A stretch of 64,000 nt of DNA from an uncultured Azospirillum sp. (GCA_902489795.1 CABUBU010000001.1:53315-117314), one strand, 5' to 3'. Shown: positions 1-11,053, numbered from the stretch's first letter. The notes: generated by a model from the sequence alone, not told the origin. A program made the numbers and translations.

Positions 1-135
1 TCTGTTTCCGACTTTTACAAGGAAGGCGACAGCATCTGGGTCAAATGCCTGGGCATGGACAACCGCGGCAAGTTCAAACTCTCTGCCAAACGGGTCAATC
101 AGGAAACCGGCGAAGATTTGGAAAACGCCAAATAA
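1..135 (+). CDS. pnp: polyribonucleotide nucleotidyltransferase, C-terminal end (partial)
   Basis: The last 44 residues of a gene that begins before the window. The visible part reads as the final strands of an S1 RNA-binding domain (VSDFYKEGD, then [18 protein letters not shown]), the layout seen at the end of PNPase, the 3'-5' phosphorolytic exoribonuclease of the degradosome. After the S1 fold there is only a short acidic tail, so it lacks the long C-terminal extension seen in some relatives. A strong terminator follows 21 bases after the stop. Another S1 protein such as RpsA remains possible because only the tail is visible. Confidence 0.7.
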   Translation, partial: SVSDFYKEGDSIWVKCLGMDNRGKFKLSAKRVNQETGEDLENAK

Positions 136-156
136 TCATCCGCACGGATACCTCAA

Positions 157-189
157 AAAAAAGCCGGCTGAAGTTCAGACGGCTTTTTT
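157..189 (+). terminator. rho-independent terminator of the pnp-like gene
   Basis: Near-perfect inverted repeat (AAAAAAGCCG, CTGAA / TTCAG, CGGCTTTTTT) with a run of six T. It also ends with an A-run on the other strand, so it may act on the convergent minus-strand gene 257-622. Confidence 0.85.
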
Positions 190-256
190 AGTATCCATAC
201 CATACGATTCAATTTATTTTTATCTCGCAGACGACACCGTCAGATAAAACGGTTAT

Positions 257-622
257 TTACGAATTTTCGTCTTCAAGCTTATAATCTTCACGGGATTCCA
301 GGTAACTAAGCTTCATCTCATCTCCGTAAATATAGATAACGAGTGCCGTATAAGCCAAAAGAAAAACCCATGTGCCGATTGATACTTTAAACTCGTTATA
401 GCCTTTCACGTACCACTCCCAATAACTATCCGGCACAAAACCTTCATAAAACGCTATAATAAGCCACAACGCGGCGTATATGACCATCCCCAACGACGGC
501 ATAATGAACAGAAAGGGAATTATGAAAAGCATTGTAAAAACACACAACAATTCCAAACAGCACACGACAATCCTCAGTAAAATTTTAATAACTTCGGTTT
601 TCGTAAGCGATAAAAATTTCAT
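257..622 (-). CDS. small membrane protein, last gene of accessory locus 1
   Basis: 121 residues, not recognised. Three hydrophobic stretches (about residues 13-40, 44-60 and 82-97) suggest a three-pass inner-membrane protein, followed by a charged acidic C-terminus. An AAGAGG ribosome site lies just before the ATG. It follows the 28-codon gene at 658-744 by about 35 bases on the same strand, so it is probably the last gene of the transcript that starts near 1600. A three-pass membrane protein also closes accessory locus 2 (29714-30238), although the two are not obviously similar in sequence. An immunity or anchoring role is a guess from position only. Confidence 0.65.
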   Translation of the reverse strand: MKFLSLTKTEVIKILLRIVVCCLELLCVFTMLFIIPFLFIMPSLGMVIYAALWLIIAFYEGFVPDSYWEWYVKGYNEFKVSIGTWVFLLAYTALVIYIYGDEMKLSYLESREDYKLEDENS

Positions 623-657
623 GCCTCTTTTTCTTTCCTTACCACTGATAAAAAATG

Positions 658-744
658 TTATTTGCCGTCAAACAGTTTGTCAATAGTTTTATCGACAAAC
701 GCCCCTACCGTCTCACCAATCACAGGATTCAAAATTTCCCTCAT
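658..744 (-). CDS. 28-residue small protein, translationally coupled
   Basis: A short reading frame starting MREILNPVIGETVGAF and ending DKLFDGK. Its ATG overlaps the TGA of the upstream gene (744-1229) in a TGATG arrangement, the usual sign of translational coupling. The peptide is amphipathic rather than membrane-spanning. No family is recognised. It could be a real small protein or the displaced C-terminal end of the preceding gene, since the composition continues that gene's Gly/Val/Lys-rich tail. Confidence 0.45.
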   Translation of the reverse strand: MREILNPVIGETVGAFVDKTIDKLFDGK

Positions 745-1229
745 CACCGGTGCCCAGCTACACCAAAAAGTTTTCTGTTAATTTCTTTACCTACTACGCC
801 TCCGGCAATATTACTCAGCACATTTTTAACATAATCACCGCCGCGATTTTCACTGCTGCCCACGCCATAAACTATGCCTGAAACTATAGTGCGGATATCT
901 TCATTGCTAGTTTTAATGTGTAACGGCGCCGTTCGAGCCGGTTGTTTGATTAAATTCAGAGGACTTGCACGAGCTCCGACGATCTCAGCTATACCGGTCA
1001 GATAAGGCGACTCTCCATACCCGTCCTGCAGATTCTGCCGTCGTTGATTGCGTATGCGATGGTATCCGCGCTGAAATGCATTCCATCCTGAAGCATCCTG
1101 ATGGGTAGACAAGGGCGAATAATGCGCCAGGGCATAAAACAAACCATGGATCAATCCCTCTGCTTCATCAGACCAACCAAAAGATAAACCCTGTATACCC
1201 GCGTTTGCCATATATTCACCGTTGCGCAT
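744..1229 (-). CDS. phage-virion-like or effector-like protein of accessory locus 1
   Basis: 161 residues from the first ATG; a second ATG 6 codons later (MANAGIQGLSFGW) has a GGTGA site in front and is an equally good start. The N-terminal half has the pattern hydrophobic-GLSFGWSDEAEG, then a basic stretch GYHRIRNQRRQN, then YLTGIAEIVGA. This resembles a segment I know from phage internal or structural proteins ('FGFaDEieg... R... eiaGa'), but the match is by eye. The C-terminal half is Gly/Val-rich. It starts 9 bases after the stop of the 1239-1571 gene and shares the transcript. No catalytic motif is visible. Confidence 0.6.
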   Translation of the reverse strand: MRNGEYMANAGIQGLSFGWSDEAEGLIHGLFYALAHYSPLSTHQDASGWNAFQRGYHRIRNQRRQNLQDGYGESPYLTGIAEIVGARASPLNLIKQPARTAPLHIKTSNEDIRTIVSGIVYGVGSSENRGGDYVKNVLSNIAGGVVGKEINRKLFGVAGHR

Positions 1230-1238
1230 AACGTCCTG

Positions 1239-1571
1239 CTATAGATTTGTCTGTTCTTCCCTGTTTTGATCTTGCATCGGATGAATACGAACGTCCCCAT
1301 TATTTGTATGAGCATAAATTGCGGAAGAGGAATTGGGATATTGACTCTTCTGCTCCCGATTACCGTGATCCTCTTGATGAGCAAAAACGGATGACGACGA
1401 GCGCGCATCATCCGGAACGTCAATTATCCCAAAATCAGAGATCGTACTGTAATCGTCCGTATGAAACGGATTCAAATAATAATAAGAACTTTCGCCCGGC
1501 CGCGGCATATGCCGCCTGATCAACATTTTCCCGTTAAATATTTTATCTAAAATTTCTCTTGTATCTGACAT
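1239..1571 (-). CDS. orphan with the N-terminal domain shared with locus 2
   Basis: 110 residues from the ATG at 1571. An upstream in-frame ATG at 1598 sits inside the probable -10 region and is rejected. The first 35 residues (DTREILDKIFNGKMLIRR, then P-G and YYYLNPF) align by eye with the start of the locus 2 gene at 30974 (DIRNYLEAVFNGQIPIKR, then YYRYDD). The remainder is Ser/Asn/Gln-rich, probably disordered, with no known motif. It is the first gene of a minus-strand run continuing to 257. Nothing indicates enzymatic activity; a sorting or adaptor role for the shared domain is inference. Confidence 0.6.
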   Translation of the reverse strand: MSDTREILDKIFNGKMLIRRHMPRPGESSYYYLNPFHTDDYSTISDFGIIDVPDDARSSSSVFAHQEDHGNREQKSQYPNSSSAIYAHTNNGDVRIHPMQDQNREEQTNL

Positions 1572-1598
1572 GACGGTTACTTTTGCAAACAATTCCAT

Positions 1599-1609
1599 AT
1601 TACATTATA
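1599..1609 (-). promoter_or_regulatory. probable -10 promoter element shared with locus 2
   Basis: On the minus strand this reads TATAATGTAAT, a perfect -10 hexamer with extension, 27 bases before the MSD start codon. The identical 11-mer lies 26 bases before the locus 2 start (31001-31011), and the bases after it (TGAATT...TTTG) are also largely conserved. This is direct sequence evidence that both loci have the same promoter. Confidence 0.6.
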
Positions 1610-1725
1610 GGTATAACATAAAATGTATTTAAAGTCAATGCCAAATAACAGTCCGCAAAAAAGTGCCGTCCGGGATCGTTAAAAACACGAACGCAAAAAG
1701 CGTCCCGTTTTCTTCCGGGAAAAAA

Positions 1726-1992
1726 CTACATAACCAGCAGTGCTGCAAGCGAGCAAACAATGACGACATAACAAAACAGCTTCCAATACCGGCCGTCCTT
1801 ATAACCAACCAAATAAACGTCAAGCACGGGGAGTATGACGTAAAAGGAAATGTCCCACCAAAAACCGTTATATTCCGGCATAAAGAAAATGATGCGGACG
1901 AGAGCCACCGTCAGCAAAACCGCCGCGGCCGCGCCCAGAAAAGGCAGTTTTTCCCAACTCAAAGCTTTTCTCCTTTCCTTAAAGTCAGTCAA
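1726..1992 (-). CDS. small membrane protein
   Basis: 88 residues from a TTG codon that overlaps the TGA of the preceding minus-strand gene (1985-2287). Charged N-terminus (MTDFKERRK) followed by three hydrophobic segments (about 18-36, 42-60, 68-88), the last running to the C-terminus. Unrecognised. The stop/start overlap with its neighbour makes co-translation likely. The non-ATG start has only a weak ribosome site, which fits coupling to the upstream gene. Confidence 0.5.
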   Translation of the reverse strand: MTDFKERRKALSWEKLPFLGAAAAVLLTVALVRIIFFMPEYNGFWWDISFYVILPVLDVYLVGYKDGRYWKLFCYVVIVCSLAALLVM

Positions 1993-2287
1993 CGGGATAC
2001 AACAGAATTAACGTTTCAATTTCCGACGAAAAAACATATGTCAGCAACAGAAGAAGCAAACAAACACCGCTGAAAACCGCCGTCATCTTTGGATAATCGG
2101 GAGAAGTCAAATTAAACTGGAGCCATTTAAGCATAAAAATCAAAGGAACAAATACCCCCGACTTCCCCCGCCTCGGTCGGTGAGCCATGCCGAATTCAAA
2201 CATCCATTTGAGAATGACCCATAATGCCAAAACGGCAAAAATGACAGCCGGACGCCGGCTGCTATCCTGTTCTGTATCGCTTTCCAT
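1985..2287 (-). CDS. small membrane protein
   Basis: 100 residues from the ATG at 2287 (MESDTEQDSSRRP). A longer open frame upstream exists but its composition is not protein-like. Two or three hydrophobic segments (about 13-29, 42-55, 72-88). No family recognised. It overlaps the start of the next gene (1726-1992), and the pair faces away from hppA, so the 2288-2450 gap must hold promoters for both directions. Confidence 0.5.
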   Translation of the reverse strand: MESDTEQDSSRRPAVIFAVLALWVILKWMFEFGMAHRPRRGKSGVFVPLIFMLKWLQFNLTSPDYPKMTAVFSGVCLLLLLLTYVFSSEIETLILLYPVD

Positions 2288-2450
2288 AATGCTTTGATAA
2301 CACACTCCCGTTGAAAAATCCACCACAAACGACAATCTGCATACACAACCGGCCGGGCGCAAAAAGGCATTATTTGTGCTTGCAATAATGAAAGAGAAGT
2401 TATAGGTTGATTGCATTAAATTAATTAACCTAATTTTATGTAAGGATAAT

Positions 2451-4877
<2,427 letters not shown>

Positions 4878-4900
4878 GCTGCCGCTCAAACGGAAACTGC

Positions 4901-4943
4901 AATAAAAATCCTCAAAATTGCTCACAATTTTGAGGATTTTATT
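4901..4943 (+). terminator. terminator after hppA
   Basis: Long inverted repeat AATAAAAATCCTCAAAATTG / CAATTTTGAGGATTTTATT around a CTCA loop, 24 bases after the hppA stop and before lptF. Confidence 0.8.
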
Positions 4944-4978
4944 GCATATTCGTTTTATATCTTATAGTATCGCCTAAA

Positions 4979-6100
4979 ATGAAAAAATTAAACATTTACA
5001 TTTCCCGCCAGATATTCGTCGGGTTTCTTCTGGTCACCTTTTCGCTGATGTCGATTTTGTGGCTTACTCAGTCTTTGCGTTTTGTCGAACTGGTCACCAA
5101 CAAGGGACTGCCGCTCAGTCTGTTCATCAAAATGACCTCCTGCCTGATGCCCCGGCTGTTTTCCCTGCTGTCGCCGATTTCCGTATTCGTGGCGGTTCTG
5201 TTCGTTTACAACCGGATGCTTTCCGACCGCGAACTGGTGGTCATGCAGTCGGCCGGCATCAGCCCCTGGCAAAACGCCCGACCGGCTCTTTATTTCGGCC
5301 TGGCGATGTCGTTTTTCGGCCTCTACGTCAACAACTTCGCCATTCCCGATGCGGAAAAGGCCTTTGCCGACCTCGAATGGCAGGTTAAAAACGATGTTTC
5401 GCACCTGATGTTCCGGGAAGGGGAATTCACCACCCTGCAAAACGGCCTCACCGTTTTCATTACCGCCCATGAAAAAGACGGTTCGGTGCAGGGCGTTCTG
5501 ATCAACGACGAGCGCGACCCCAAAGCCAAAGTGACGGTTTCGGCCGAACACGGCGTCATCATTTATACCGAAAAAGGCCCCCGTCTGATCATGATCAACG
5601 GCGTCCGTCAGGAAATCGACAATAAAAGCGGACAGTTTTCCTCGCTTTCGTTTGACCGCTATTCAATCGACTTCGGCACCACCTCATCGGGCAAAAAGCG
5701 CGACGATTCGGCCCGTTCAAAAACGCTAACCGAACTGTTTGACGCCGCGTCCAACCCCGAACTGACGCCGCAGGAAGCCAACCGCTACATTCTGGAAGGC
5801 CACCGCCGGCTGATGAATCCTTTTTACAATCTGGTGATGGCGCTTCTGGCCTGCACCGGACTTCTGGTCGGCAACTTCAACCGCCGCGGCCAGGGAAAAA
5901 TCATCTCCTGCTCGATCGCGGCAATGGTTCTGATCGAAGCCGGCGACCTCGCCTTCGGCAATCTCTGCGGCAAAAGCCTCTATTTTCTCACCTTGCTTTA
6001 CGCCAACCTGATTGTGCCTTTCATCGTCTGCCTGTACCTGTTGTTCTTTTACAATCCGGCCTGGTTCACCCGCCGGAATTCAAACCGGAGCGCAAGATAA
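4979..6100 (+). CDS. lptF: LPS export ABC transporter permease LptF
   Basis: 373 residues. Inner-membrane permease that, with LptG and the LptB ATPase, extracts LPS and feeds it to the periplasmic bridge. Three N-terminal membrane segments (about 12-35, 60-78, 100-118), a periplasmic jellyroll domain (about 130-265) and three C-terminal segments (about 285-365) match the family. N-terminal features such as FLLVTFSLMSILWLTQSLRF and the coupling-helix region SDRELVVMQSAGIS are typical. First gene of an operon: its stop TAA overlaps the ATG of lptD. The usual alphaproteobacterial partner lptG, normally directly downstream, is absent here and must lie elsewhere or be missing. Confidence 0.92.
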   Translation: MKKLNIYISRQIFVGFLLVTFSLMSILWLTQSLRFVELVTNKGLPLSLFIKMTSCLMPRLFSLLSPISVFVAVLFVYNRMLSDRELVVMQSAGISPWQNARPALYFGLAMSFFGLYVNNFAIPDAEKAFADLEWQVKNDVSHLMFREGEFTTLQNGLTVFITAHEKDGSVQGVLINDERDPKAKVTVSAEHGVIIYTEKGPRLIMINGVRQEIDNKSGQFSSLSFDRYSIDFGTTSSGKKRDDSARSKTLTELFDAASNPELTPQEANRYILEGHRRLMNPFYNLVMALLACTGLLVGNFNRRGQGKIISCSIAAMVLIEAGDLAFGNLCGKSLYFLTLLYANLIVPFIVCLYLLFFYNPAWFTRRNSNRSAR

Positions 6101-8316
6101 TGTCATTCAAACCGTTCAAATACGCCTTGCTGGCGGCAGGCTTCGGAAGCGCCGCGCTGCTGCCGTTCTGGTCGTTTGCCGAAAGCGCGCCGGCGCCAAA
6201 GCGCGAACGCACGGAAATTCACTTCAGCGCTGATCAGGTGGAAGAAAACTCCGAAACCAAATTGATTACCGCCACCGGCAATGTTAACATCGTCCGCGAG
6301 GGCACCACCCTTAAAGCCGACAAAATCACGTATGACCGTAAAAACGACAAAATCACCGCCGACGGCCACGTCAATATCATTCAGCCGGACGGCACCACCG
6401 TCTTTGCCGACAGCGCCGAACTGGAAGACAAAATGTCAAAAGGTGCCATTCACGAAGTGAAAATGATTCTCGCCGACGAAAGCCGGGTCGCCGCCCGCCG
6501 CATCAAACAGTCGGAAAACAAAAACAAATATTTCTTTTACGGCGTTTATTCGCCCTGCGACGTCTGCGAAGACAACCCGTCCCCCCTGTGGCAGATAAAA
6601 GCGCGCAAAATCACTCACGACGCTGCCAACAAAGACGTTTATTATCAGGATGCGTTTATCCAGATCAAAGACATACCGGTATTTTATACCCCGTTCATGT
6701 CGCACCCCGACCCGACGGTCAAACGGCGTTCCGGCTTTCTGCCGCCGTCGATGCGTTCCACATCTTACCTCGGCAGTTCGCTCGAACTTCGCTATTTCTG
6801 GAACATCTCCGACCATGAAGACCTGCTGTTTTCACCGCTTTTGAGCGCCGATCAGGGTGTGGTCTGGGGCGGCAGATACCGCAAAATGCTCTATAACGGC
6901 GAACTGAACCTGTCCGGTTCCTACATGAAAGACAAAGACACCGACGAAAACCGCTACGGCATTTTCGCCAACGGACGTTATGAGATTAACGACCTCTGGC
7001 TGGGAAGTTTTGACATCAACTACGCTTCCGACAGTTCCTATTTAAAAGACCTCTCACTGCCTGGCAAAACCGAAACCTGGCTGACTTCGCACGCCGCGCT
7101 CGAACGTTTCGAAAACCGCGATTATGCCGCCATTGAGGCCTATTCCTACAAGCTGGTCAGCTATTCCCTCAAAGAGTATCACGCTTCCGAATTTGAAAAA
7201 CGCGATTACAGCAAACCTTATATCCTGCCGCTTATCACCTATGAACACATCGGCGAAACCAACAGCTACGGCGCCTATTTCAAAAACACCGTCAGCACCG
7301 CCTCCGTATACCGCGAACGCGACGAAACCAAAACCCAGCGGGCGACCATGATCAATTCCTGGAACCTGCCTTATACCAGTCCTTACGGCGAAAAATACAA
7401 GTTCGTAGCTTCGGTCAAATCGGATGTCTATTACATTGACAAATACGTCAACAGCTATGACAGCAGCTATACCGGCGCCGTCGGCCGGGTATTTCCGCAG
7501 GCGGGGTTGGAATGGCGGCTGCCGTTCGTCAAAGCGACGGAAAGCTCGCGCCAGATCATCGAACCGATCATCGTCGCCGTGGCGGCACCGAACGGAGGCA
7601 ACAAAATCAACAAAATTCCCAACGAAGACAGCCTTAACGCCCAGCTGGACGACACCAACATCTTAAACCTGGACCGCTACAACGGCTATGACCGGAACGA
7701 TACCGGCAGCCGCATCAGTTACGGTTTCAACTGGAGCTCTTACGGCAACATTATCGGCCGCACCTCCATGTTCATCGCCCAGAGTTACTACTTTAACGAA
7801 GACGAAAGCTTTTCACAAAGCCTTGGCGACAACAGTCATTTCAGCGACTATGTCGGCCGCGTTTACGCCTCGCCGGCCTCATACCTCGACTTCAACTACC
7901 GGTTCCGCATCGACCGTACCGACCATTCGCTGAAATACAACGAAATCAACGCCAAAATCGGCCCCGACGTCCTGTCGGCCTACATTGCCTTCACCTCAAT
8001 CAAAGGGCGCAAGGACAATCGGGCGGACAGCGGGCTTTATTTCTTCGACGACTACCGGGAAAGAAAGGAACTCTACACGTCAATCCAGGCCAAAATTTCC
8101 CGCGACTGGAGAATCACCGCCTATAACCGTCAGGATCTGACCAAAGGATCGGTCGGATCGCTTGAACACGGCGGCAAGATAATTTATGAAGACGAATGCT
8201 TTAAATTAGTCTTTGACATTCATAAATACAACTCGACCGACCCCGACTACGAAGACGGCTACGAATATTCCGCCACGTTTCTCTTGAAAACGCTCGGCGG
8301 TATCGGTTCAAACTAA
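6100..8316 (+). CDS. lptD: LPS-assembly outer-membrane protein LptD
   Basis: 738 residues. Forms the outer-membrane barrel that inserts LPS into the outer leaflet, working with LptE (44561-45115 here). Signal peptide about residues 1-27. An LptA-like (OstA) beta-taco follows, with paired repeats ATGNVNIVREGTTLKADKI and ADGHVNIIQPDG. The C-terminal two-thirds is rich in aromatic beta strands and ends with a typical barrel strand. Cys in CDVCEDN and a late Cys in YEDECFKLV fit the inter-domain disulfide scheme of LptD, although only three are obvious. Coupled to lptF (TAATG) and followed 14 bases later by surA. Confidence 0.93.
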   Translation: MSFKPFKYALLAAGFGSAALLPFWSFAESAPAPKRERTEIHFSADQVEENSETKLITATGNVNIVREGTTLKADKITYDRKNDKITADGHVNIIQPDGTTVFADSAELEDKMSKGAIHEVKMILADESRVAARRIKQSENKNKYFFYGVYSPCDVCEDNPSPLWQIKARKITHDAANKDVYYQDAFIQIKDIPVFYTPFMSHPDPTVKRRSGFLPPSMRSTSYLGSSLELRYFWNISDHEDLLFSPLLSADQGVVWGGRYRKMLYNGELNLSGSYMKDKDTDENRYGIFANGRYEINDLWLGSFDINYASDSSYLKDLSLPGKTETWLTSHAALERFENRDYAAIEAYSYKLVSYSLKEYHASEFEKRDYSKPYILPLITYEHIGETNSYGAYFKNTVSTASVYRERDETKTQRATMINSWNLPYTSPYGEKYKFVASVKSDVYYIDKYVNSYDSSYTGAVGRVFPQAGLEWRLPFVKATESSRQIIEPIIVAVAAPNGGNKINKIPNEDSLNAQLDDTNILNLDRYNGYDRNDTGSRISYGFNWSSYGNIIGRTSMFIAQSYYFNEDESFSQSLGDNSHFSDYVGRVYASPASYLDFNYRFRIDRTDHSLKYNEINAKIGPDVLSAYIAFTSIKGRKDNRADSGLYFFDDYRERKELYTSIQAKISRDWRITAYNRQDLTKGSVGSLEHGGKIIYEDECFKLVFDIHKYNSTDPDYEDGYEYSATFLLKTLGGIGSN

Positions 8317-8330
8317 CCAAGGAGTTACTT

Positions 8331-9392
8331 ATGATCAAGAAAATGCTGCTGGCCTTGTGCCTGATGTTTTCCGCCGAAGCCCGGGCTCAGTTTGCCGCCG
8401 GCTATGTGCCCGTCCGGCCGGAAGCCGCCCCTGCGGAAGAAGAACGGCAATCGGTGTTGTTCCGTCAGGCCCCCGCACCGGCGGAAGCCGCGCCCCGTCC
8501 CGCGGAGCCCGAAAACATCCGCAAACCGACACCCTACGCCGGCTCCATCCGCATTCTGGCGCAGGTCAACGGCGACATCATCACCACCGAAGACATCAAC
8601 CATCGGGTGCGCGCCTTCTGCATGACCACCGGCATCCCCTACAACCGGCAGACAAAACTGCTGATCATCAACAAAGTCATGCAAAACACCATCGACGAAA
8701 AGCTGAAGGCTCAGGAAGCCGCCCGCAGCCAGATCGAAATCGGCGACAAGGAAATTGACAACGCCGTCGGCGTTTTCTGCCAAAACAACGGCATCAGCCG
8801 CAGCCGGCTCAGCCAAATGCTGAAAGATTCCGGCGTCAGTCCGGAGGTTTTCCGCGAACAGCTGAAAACCGATCTTGCCTGGATCCGTGTCGTCCACCGC
8901 GGCACCATGGGAGAAACTATCACTCAGCCGGAAATCGAGGAAGCCCTCGCCATCGCCAAACGCGATATGAGCAAACCCAAATTCATGCTTTCCGAAATCG
9001 TAATTTCCGCCAAAGACGCCAAACACATTTCCCAGCTGGCTGAAAATCTCCGTCAGGATCCCCGTTTTGAACTTTACGCCGCACAGTTCTCGCAAAGCCC
9101 GAGTTCGTCTTCGGGCGGCAAACTCGGCTGGGTTACGGAAGGCCAACTGCCGCCGGAACTGGAAAAGCATATAAAAAACCTTTCTTCCGGAGAAGTCAGC
9201 GATCCGATCCTGTACAACGGCGACTATTACATTTTCAAAGTCGAGAAAAAATTCGACCCGGACAAAGACCGGATGCCGCTGCCCTCAAATGAGGAAGTGA
9301 AAAACATGCTGCAAAACCAAAAGAACGAACGCTATGCCGAAGAGCGCATGCAGGAACTGCGCCAGCGGGCGGTTATCGAACTGAAAGAATAA
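8331..9392 (+). CDS. surA: SurA-like periplasmic peptidyl-prolyl isomerase/chaperone
   Basis: 353 residues. Assists folding of outer-membrane proteins including LptD. Signal peptide about 1-19 (ending SAEARA), then a Pro/Ala-rich linker, a SurA N-domain (about 60-200; VNGDIITTEDINHR, LINKVMQNTIDEKL) and one parvulin domain (about 215-305; FAAQ-like AAQFSQSPSSSSGGKLGWV, then LPPELEKHIKNLSSGEVSDPI). E. coli SurA has two parvulin domains; one is usual for alphaproteobacteria. GGAG lies 8 bases before the ATG. Third gene of the lpt operon, and rsmA follows after 2 bases. Confidence 0.9.
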   Translation: MIKKMLLALCLMFSAEARAQFAAGYVPVRPEAAPAEEERQSVLFRQAPAPAEAAPRPAEPENIRKPTPYAGSIRILAQVNGDIITTEDINHRVRAFCMTTGIPYNRQTKLLIINKVMQNTIDEKLKAQEAARSQIEIGDKEIDNAVGVFCQNNGISRSRLSQMLKDSGVSPEVFREQLKTDLAWIRVVHRGTMGETITQPEIEEALAIAKRDMSKPKFMLSEIVISAKDAKHISQLAENLRQDPRFELYAAQFSQSPSSSSGGKLGWVTEGQLPPELEKHIKNLSSGEVSDPILYNGDYYIFKVEKKFDPDKDRMPLPSNEEVKNMLQNQKNERYAEERMQELRQRAVIELKE

Positions 9393-9394
9393 AA

Positions 9395-10216
9395 ATGCTG
9401 CCCGGTCTTCGCGAAACGGTCGAAAAACACGGCTTGCTGGCGTCTAAAGCGCTGGGGCAGAACTTTCTGCTCGACCGCAACATTACCGACAAAATCATCC
9501 GCCTCAGCTTAAACCGGCAGGGGTTGTCTTCTTTTGCCGGCTGCAACATCTGCGAAATCGGTCCCGGACCGGGCGGATTGACGCAGGCGGTGCTGGAAGC
9601 CGCCCCGGCTTCGCTGACGGTTATCGAGATGGATCCCCGCTGCATTGCGATCATGGAAGAACTGAAAGCGGAAACAACAATTCCTTTCCGCATCGTCAAC
9701 GGCGATGCCCTTGCTTTCGACCTTTCCCGGGAAATCGAGGCGCCCCGCCAGCTTGTCAGCAACCTGCCCTACAACGTTTCGGTGCCGCTTTTGACCGGCT
9801 GGCTGAAACAGGCCGGCAGCTACCGGGCAATGACGCTTATGTTCCAGAAAGAAGTGGCGGAAAGGATTACCGCTCCCACCCGCTGCAAAGACTACGGCCG
9901 GCTTTCGGTGCTGGCACAGCTGACCTGCGGCGTCGCAAAGCTTCTGGAACTGCCGCCGGAATGCTTTACCCCGGCGCCGAAAATCCGTTCGACGGTTTTG
10001 CTGTTTACTCCGAAAACCGAAATTCCCGCTGCCGAAACGCTGGCAAAAGTCGAAAAAATCACCTCGCTCGCCTTTGGCCAGCGGCGCAAAATGCTGCGCC
10101 AGAGCTTGAAAACAATGCCCGACCTGCTTGACAAATGCAGGCATCTCGGCATTGAGCCGACCGCCCGCGCCGAAGAACTGCCGCCGGAAGCTTTTCTGCA
10201 ACTGGCCGAAAACTGA
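9395..10216 (+). CDS. rsmA: 16S rRNA dimethyladenosine methyltransferase A
   Basis: 273 residues, the normal length. Dimethylates two adjacent adenines in helix 45 of 16S rRNA late in 30S assembly. Motifs: LGQNFLLDRNI at the N-terminus, SAM-binding EIGPGPGGLTQAVLE (about residues 50-64), acidic VIEMD, NGDALAFD, and the catalytic NLPYNVSVPLL. The C-terminal helical domain is present (AFGQRRKMLRQSL). It begins 2 bases after surA. The pdxA gene that often sits between surA and rsmA in proteobacteria is missing. Last gene of the operon. Confidence 0.95.
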   Translation: MLPGLRETVEKHGLLASKALGQNFLLDRNITDKIIRLSLNRQGLSSFAGCNICEIGPGPGGLTQAVLEAAPASLTVIEMDPRCIAIMEELKAETTIPFRIVNGDALAFDLSREIEAPRQLVSNLPYNVSVPLLTGWLKQAGSYRAMTLMFQKEVAERITAPTRCKDYGRLSVLAQLTCGVAKLLELPPECFTPAPKIRSTVLLFTPKTEIPAAETLAKVEKITSLAFGQRRKMLRQSLKTMPDLLDKCRHLGIEPTARAEELPPEAFLQLAEN

Positions 10217-10485
10217 CGACAGCGGCCGCCCAAACGACGGATCTGCGTGCTGCCGGCAATTTCCGGCGCGACTTTAAACAGCGGTCGCCCGCTTTCGACA
10301 ACCGCATCCCCGCGTCGTCCTTCCCCGTCCGGCGGCAGTTATTCCCGAAAGCGGCATATTTTCGGCACGACGCCTTTTTTCAGACAGAAAATAAAATTTT
10401 GTCAATTTTTGGCTTGAAAAATTCGAACGATTGTGGTATCCGTAGTTTTAGTCAATCATTATTAATAAAATTAAAAACCGACTAT

Positions 10486-11037
10486 ATGAAAAGAAAAGAT
10501 GTTTTTAGTGCTTTTGCCCGCAAGCTCGGCATCAGCAGACAAAATCTGGAAAATTACCGGATTAACGACGGCAGGATTTATCTTCCGTATTTGCAGAGCA
10601 TTTTTACCGACATCAAAAAACAGCTCCAAAGCGACCGGAAAAACTACAATCTCGTCGACGAATTCAGCGCCAGATCCGCCAACCCGTGGGCCTATCTCCG
10701 AACGGACGCCGGCCTTCTCACTCTGGTGCGGCTGCTTACCCTGCACACCGGACGAACATCTGCCAAAGTCAGGGCGGAATGCACCCGACCTCGGATCACG
10801 CCTTCCTTGTTGTGGGAATTTCTGGCGGTACAGATGGAAACCTCTGTCGACAAACTGGACAGGGAAATGTCTGTCAGGGACATCAAACTGCCGCTGGCCG
10901 GCAATGAAAACCATTCCTGGCTGACGTTCGTCATCTGGGGCGACAACATTTTCGGCGACGGCACTCTGAGCGAACGCGCCGATGAAATCGCCGGAATGAA
11001 AGTCAGCGAACTGTTTTCTTTCTGGACTCATCCGTAA
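10486..11037 (+). CDS. orphan protein with a possible N-terminal helix-turn-helix
   Basis: 183 residues from the ATG at 10486; an upstream ATG at 10399 would add an unlikely AT-rich leader. I do not recognise the family. Residues about 6-22 (VFSAFARKLGISRQNLENY) resemble a DNA-binding helix-turn-helix. The middle is helical and basic. The C-terminus contains WLTFVIWGDNIFGDG and ends FSFWTHP. No signal peptide or membrane segment. It stands alone between rsmA and xerD, with a strong terminator just after it. No good ribosome site precedes the start, so the start is uncertain. Confidence 0.65.
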   Translation: MKRKDVFSAFARKLGISRQNLENYRINDGRIYLPYLQSIFTDIKKQLQSDRKNYNLVDEFSARSANPWAYLRTDAGLLTLVRLLTLHTGRTSAKVRAECTRPRITPSLLWEFLAVQMETSVDKLDREMSVRDIKLPLAGNENHSWLTFVIWGDNIFGDGTLSERADEIAGMKVSELFSFWTHP

Positions 11038-11053
11038 AGCGGACTTCACGTCT

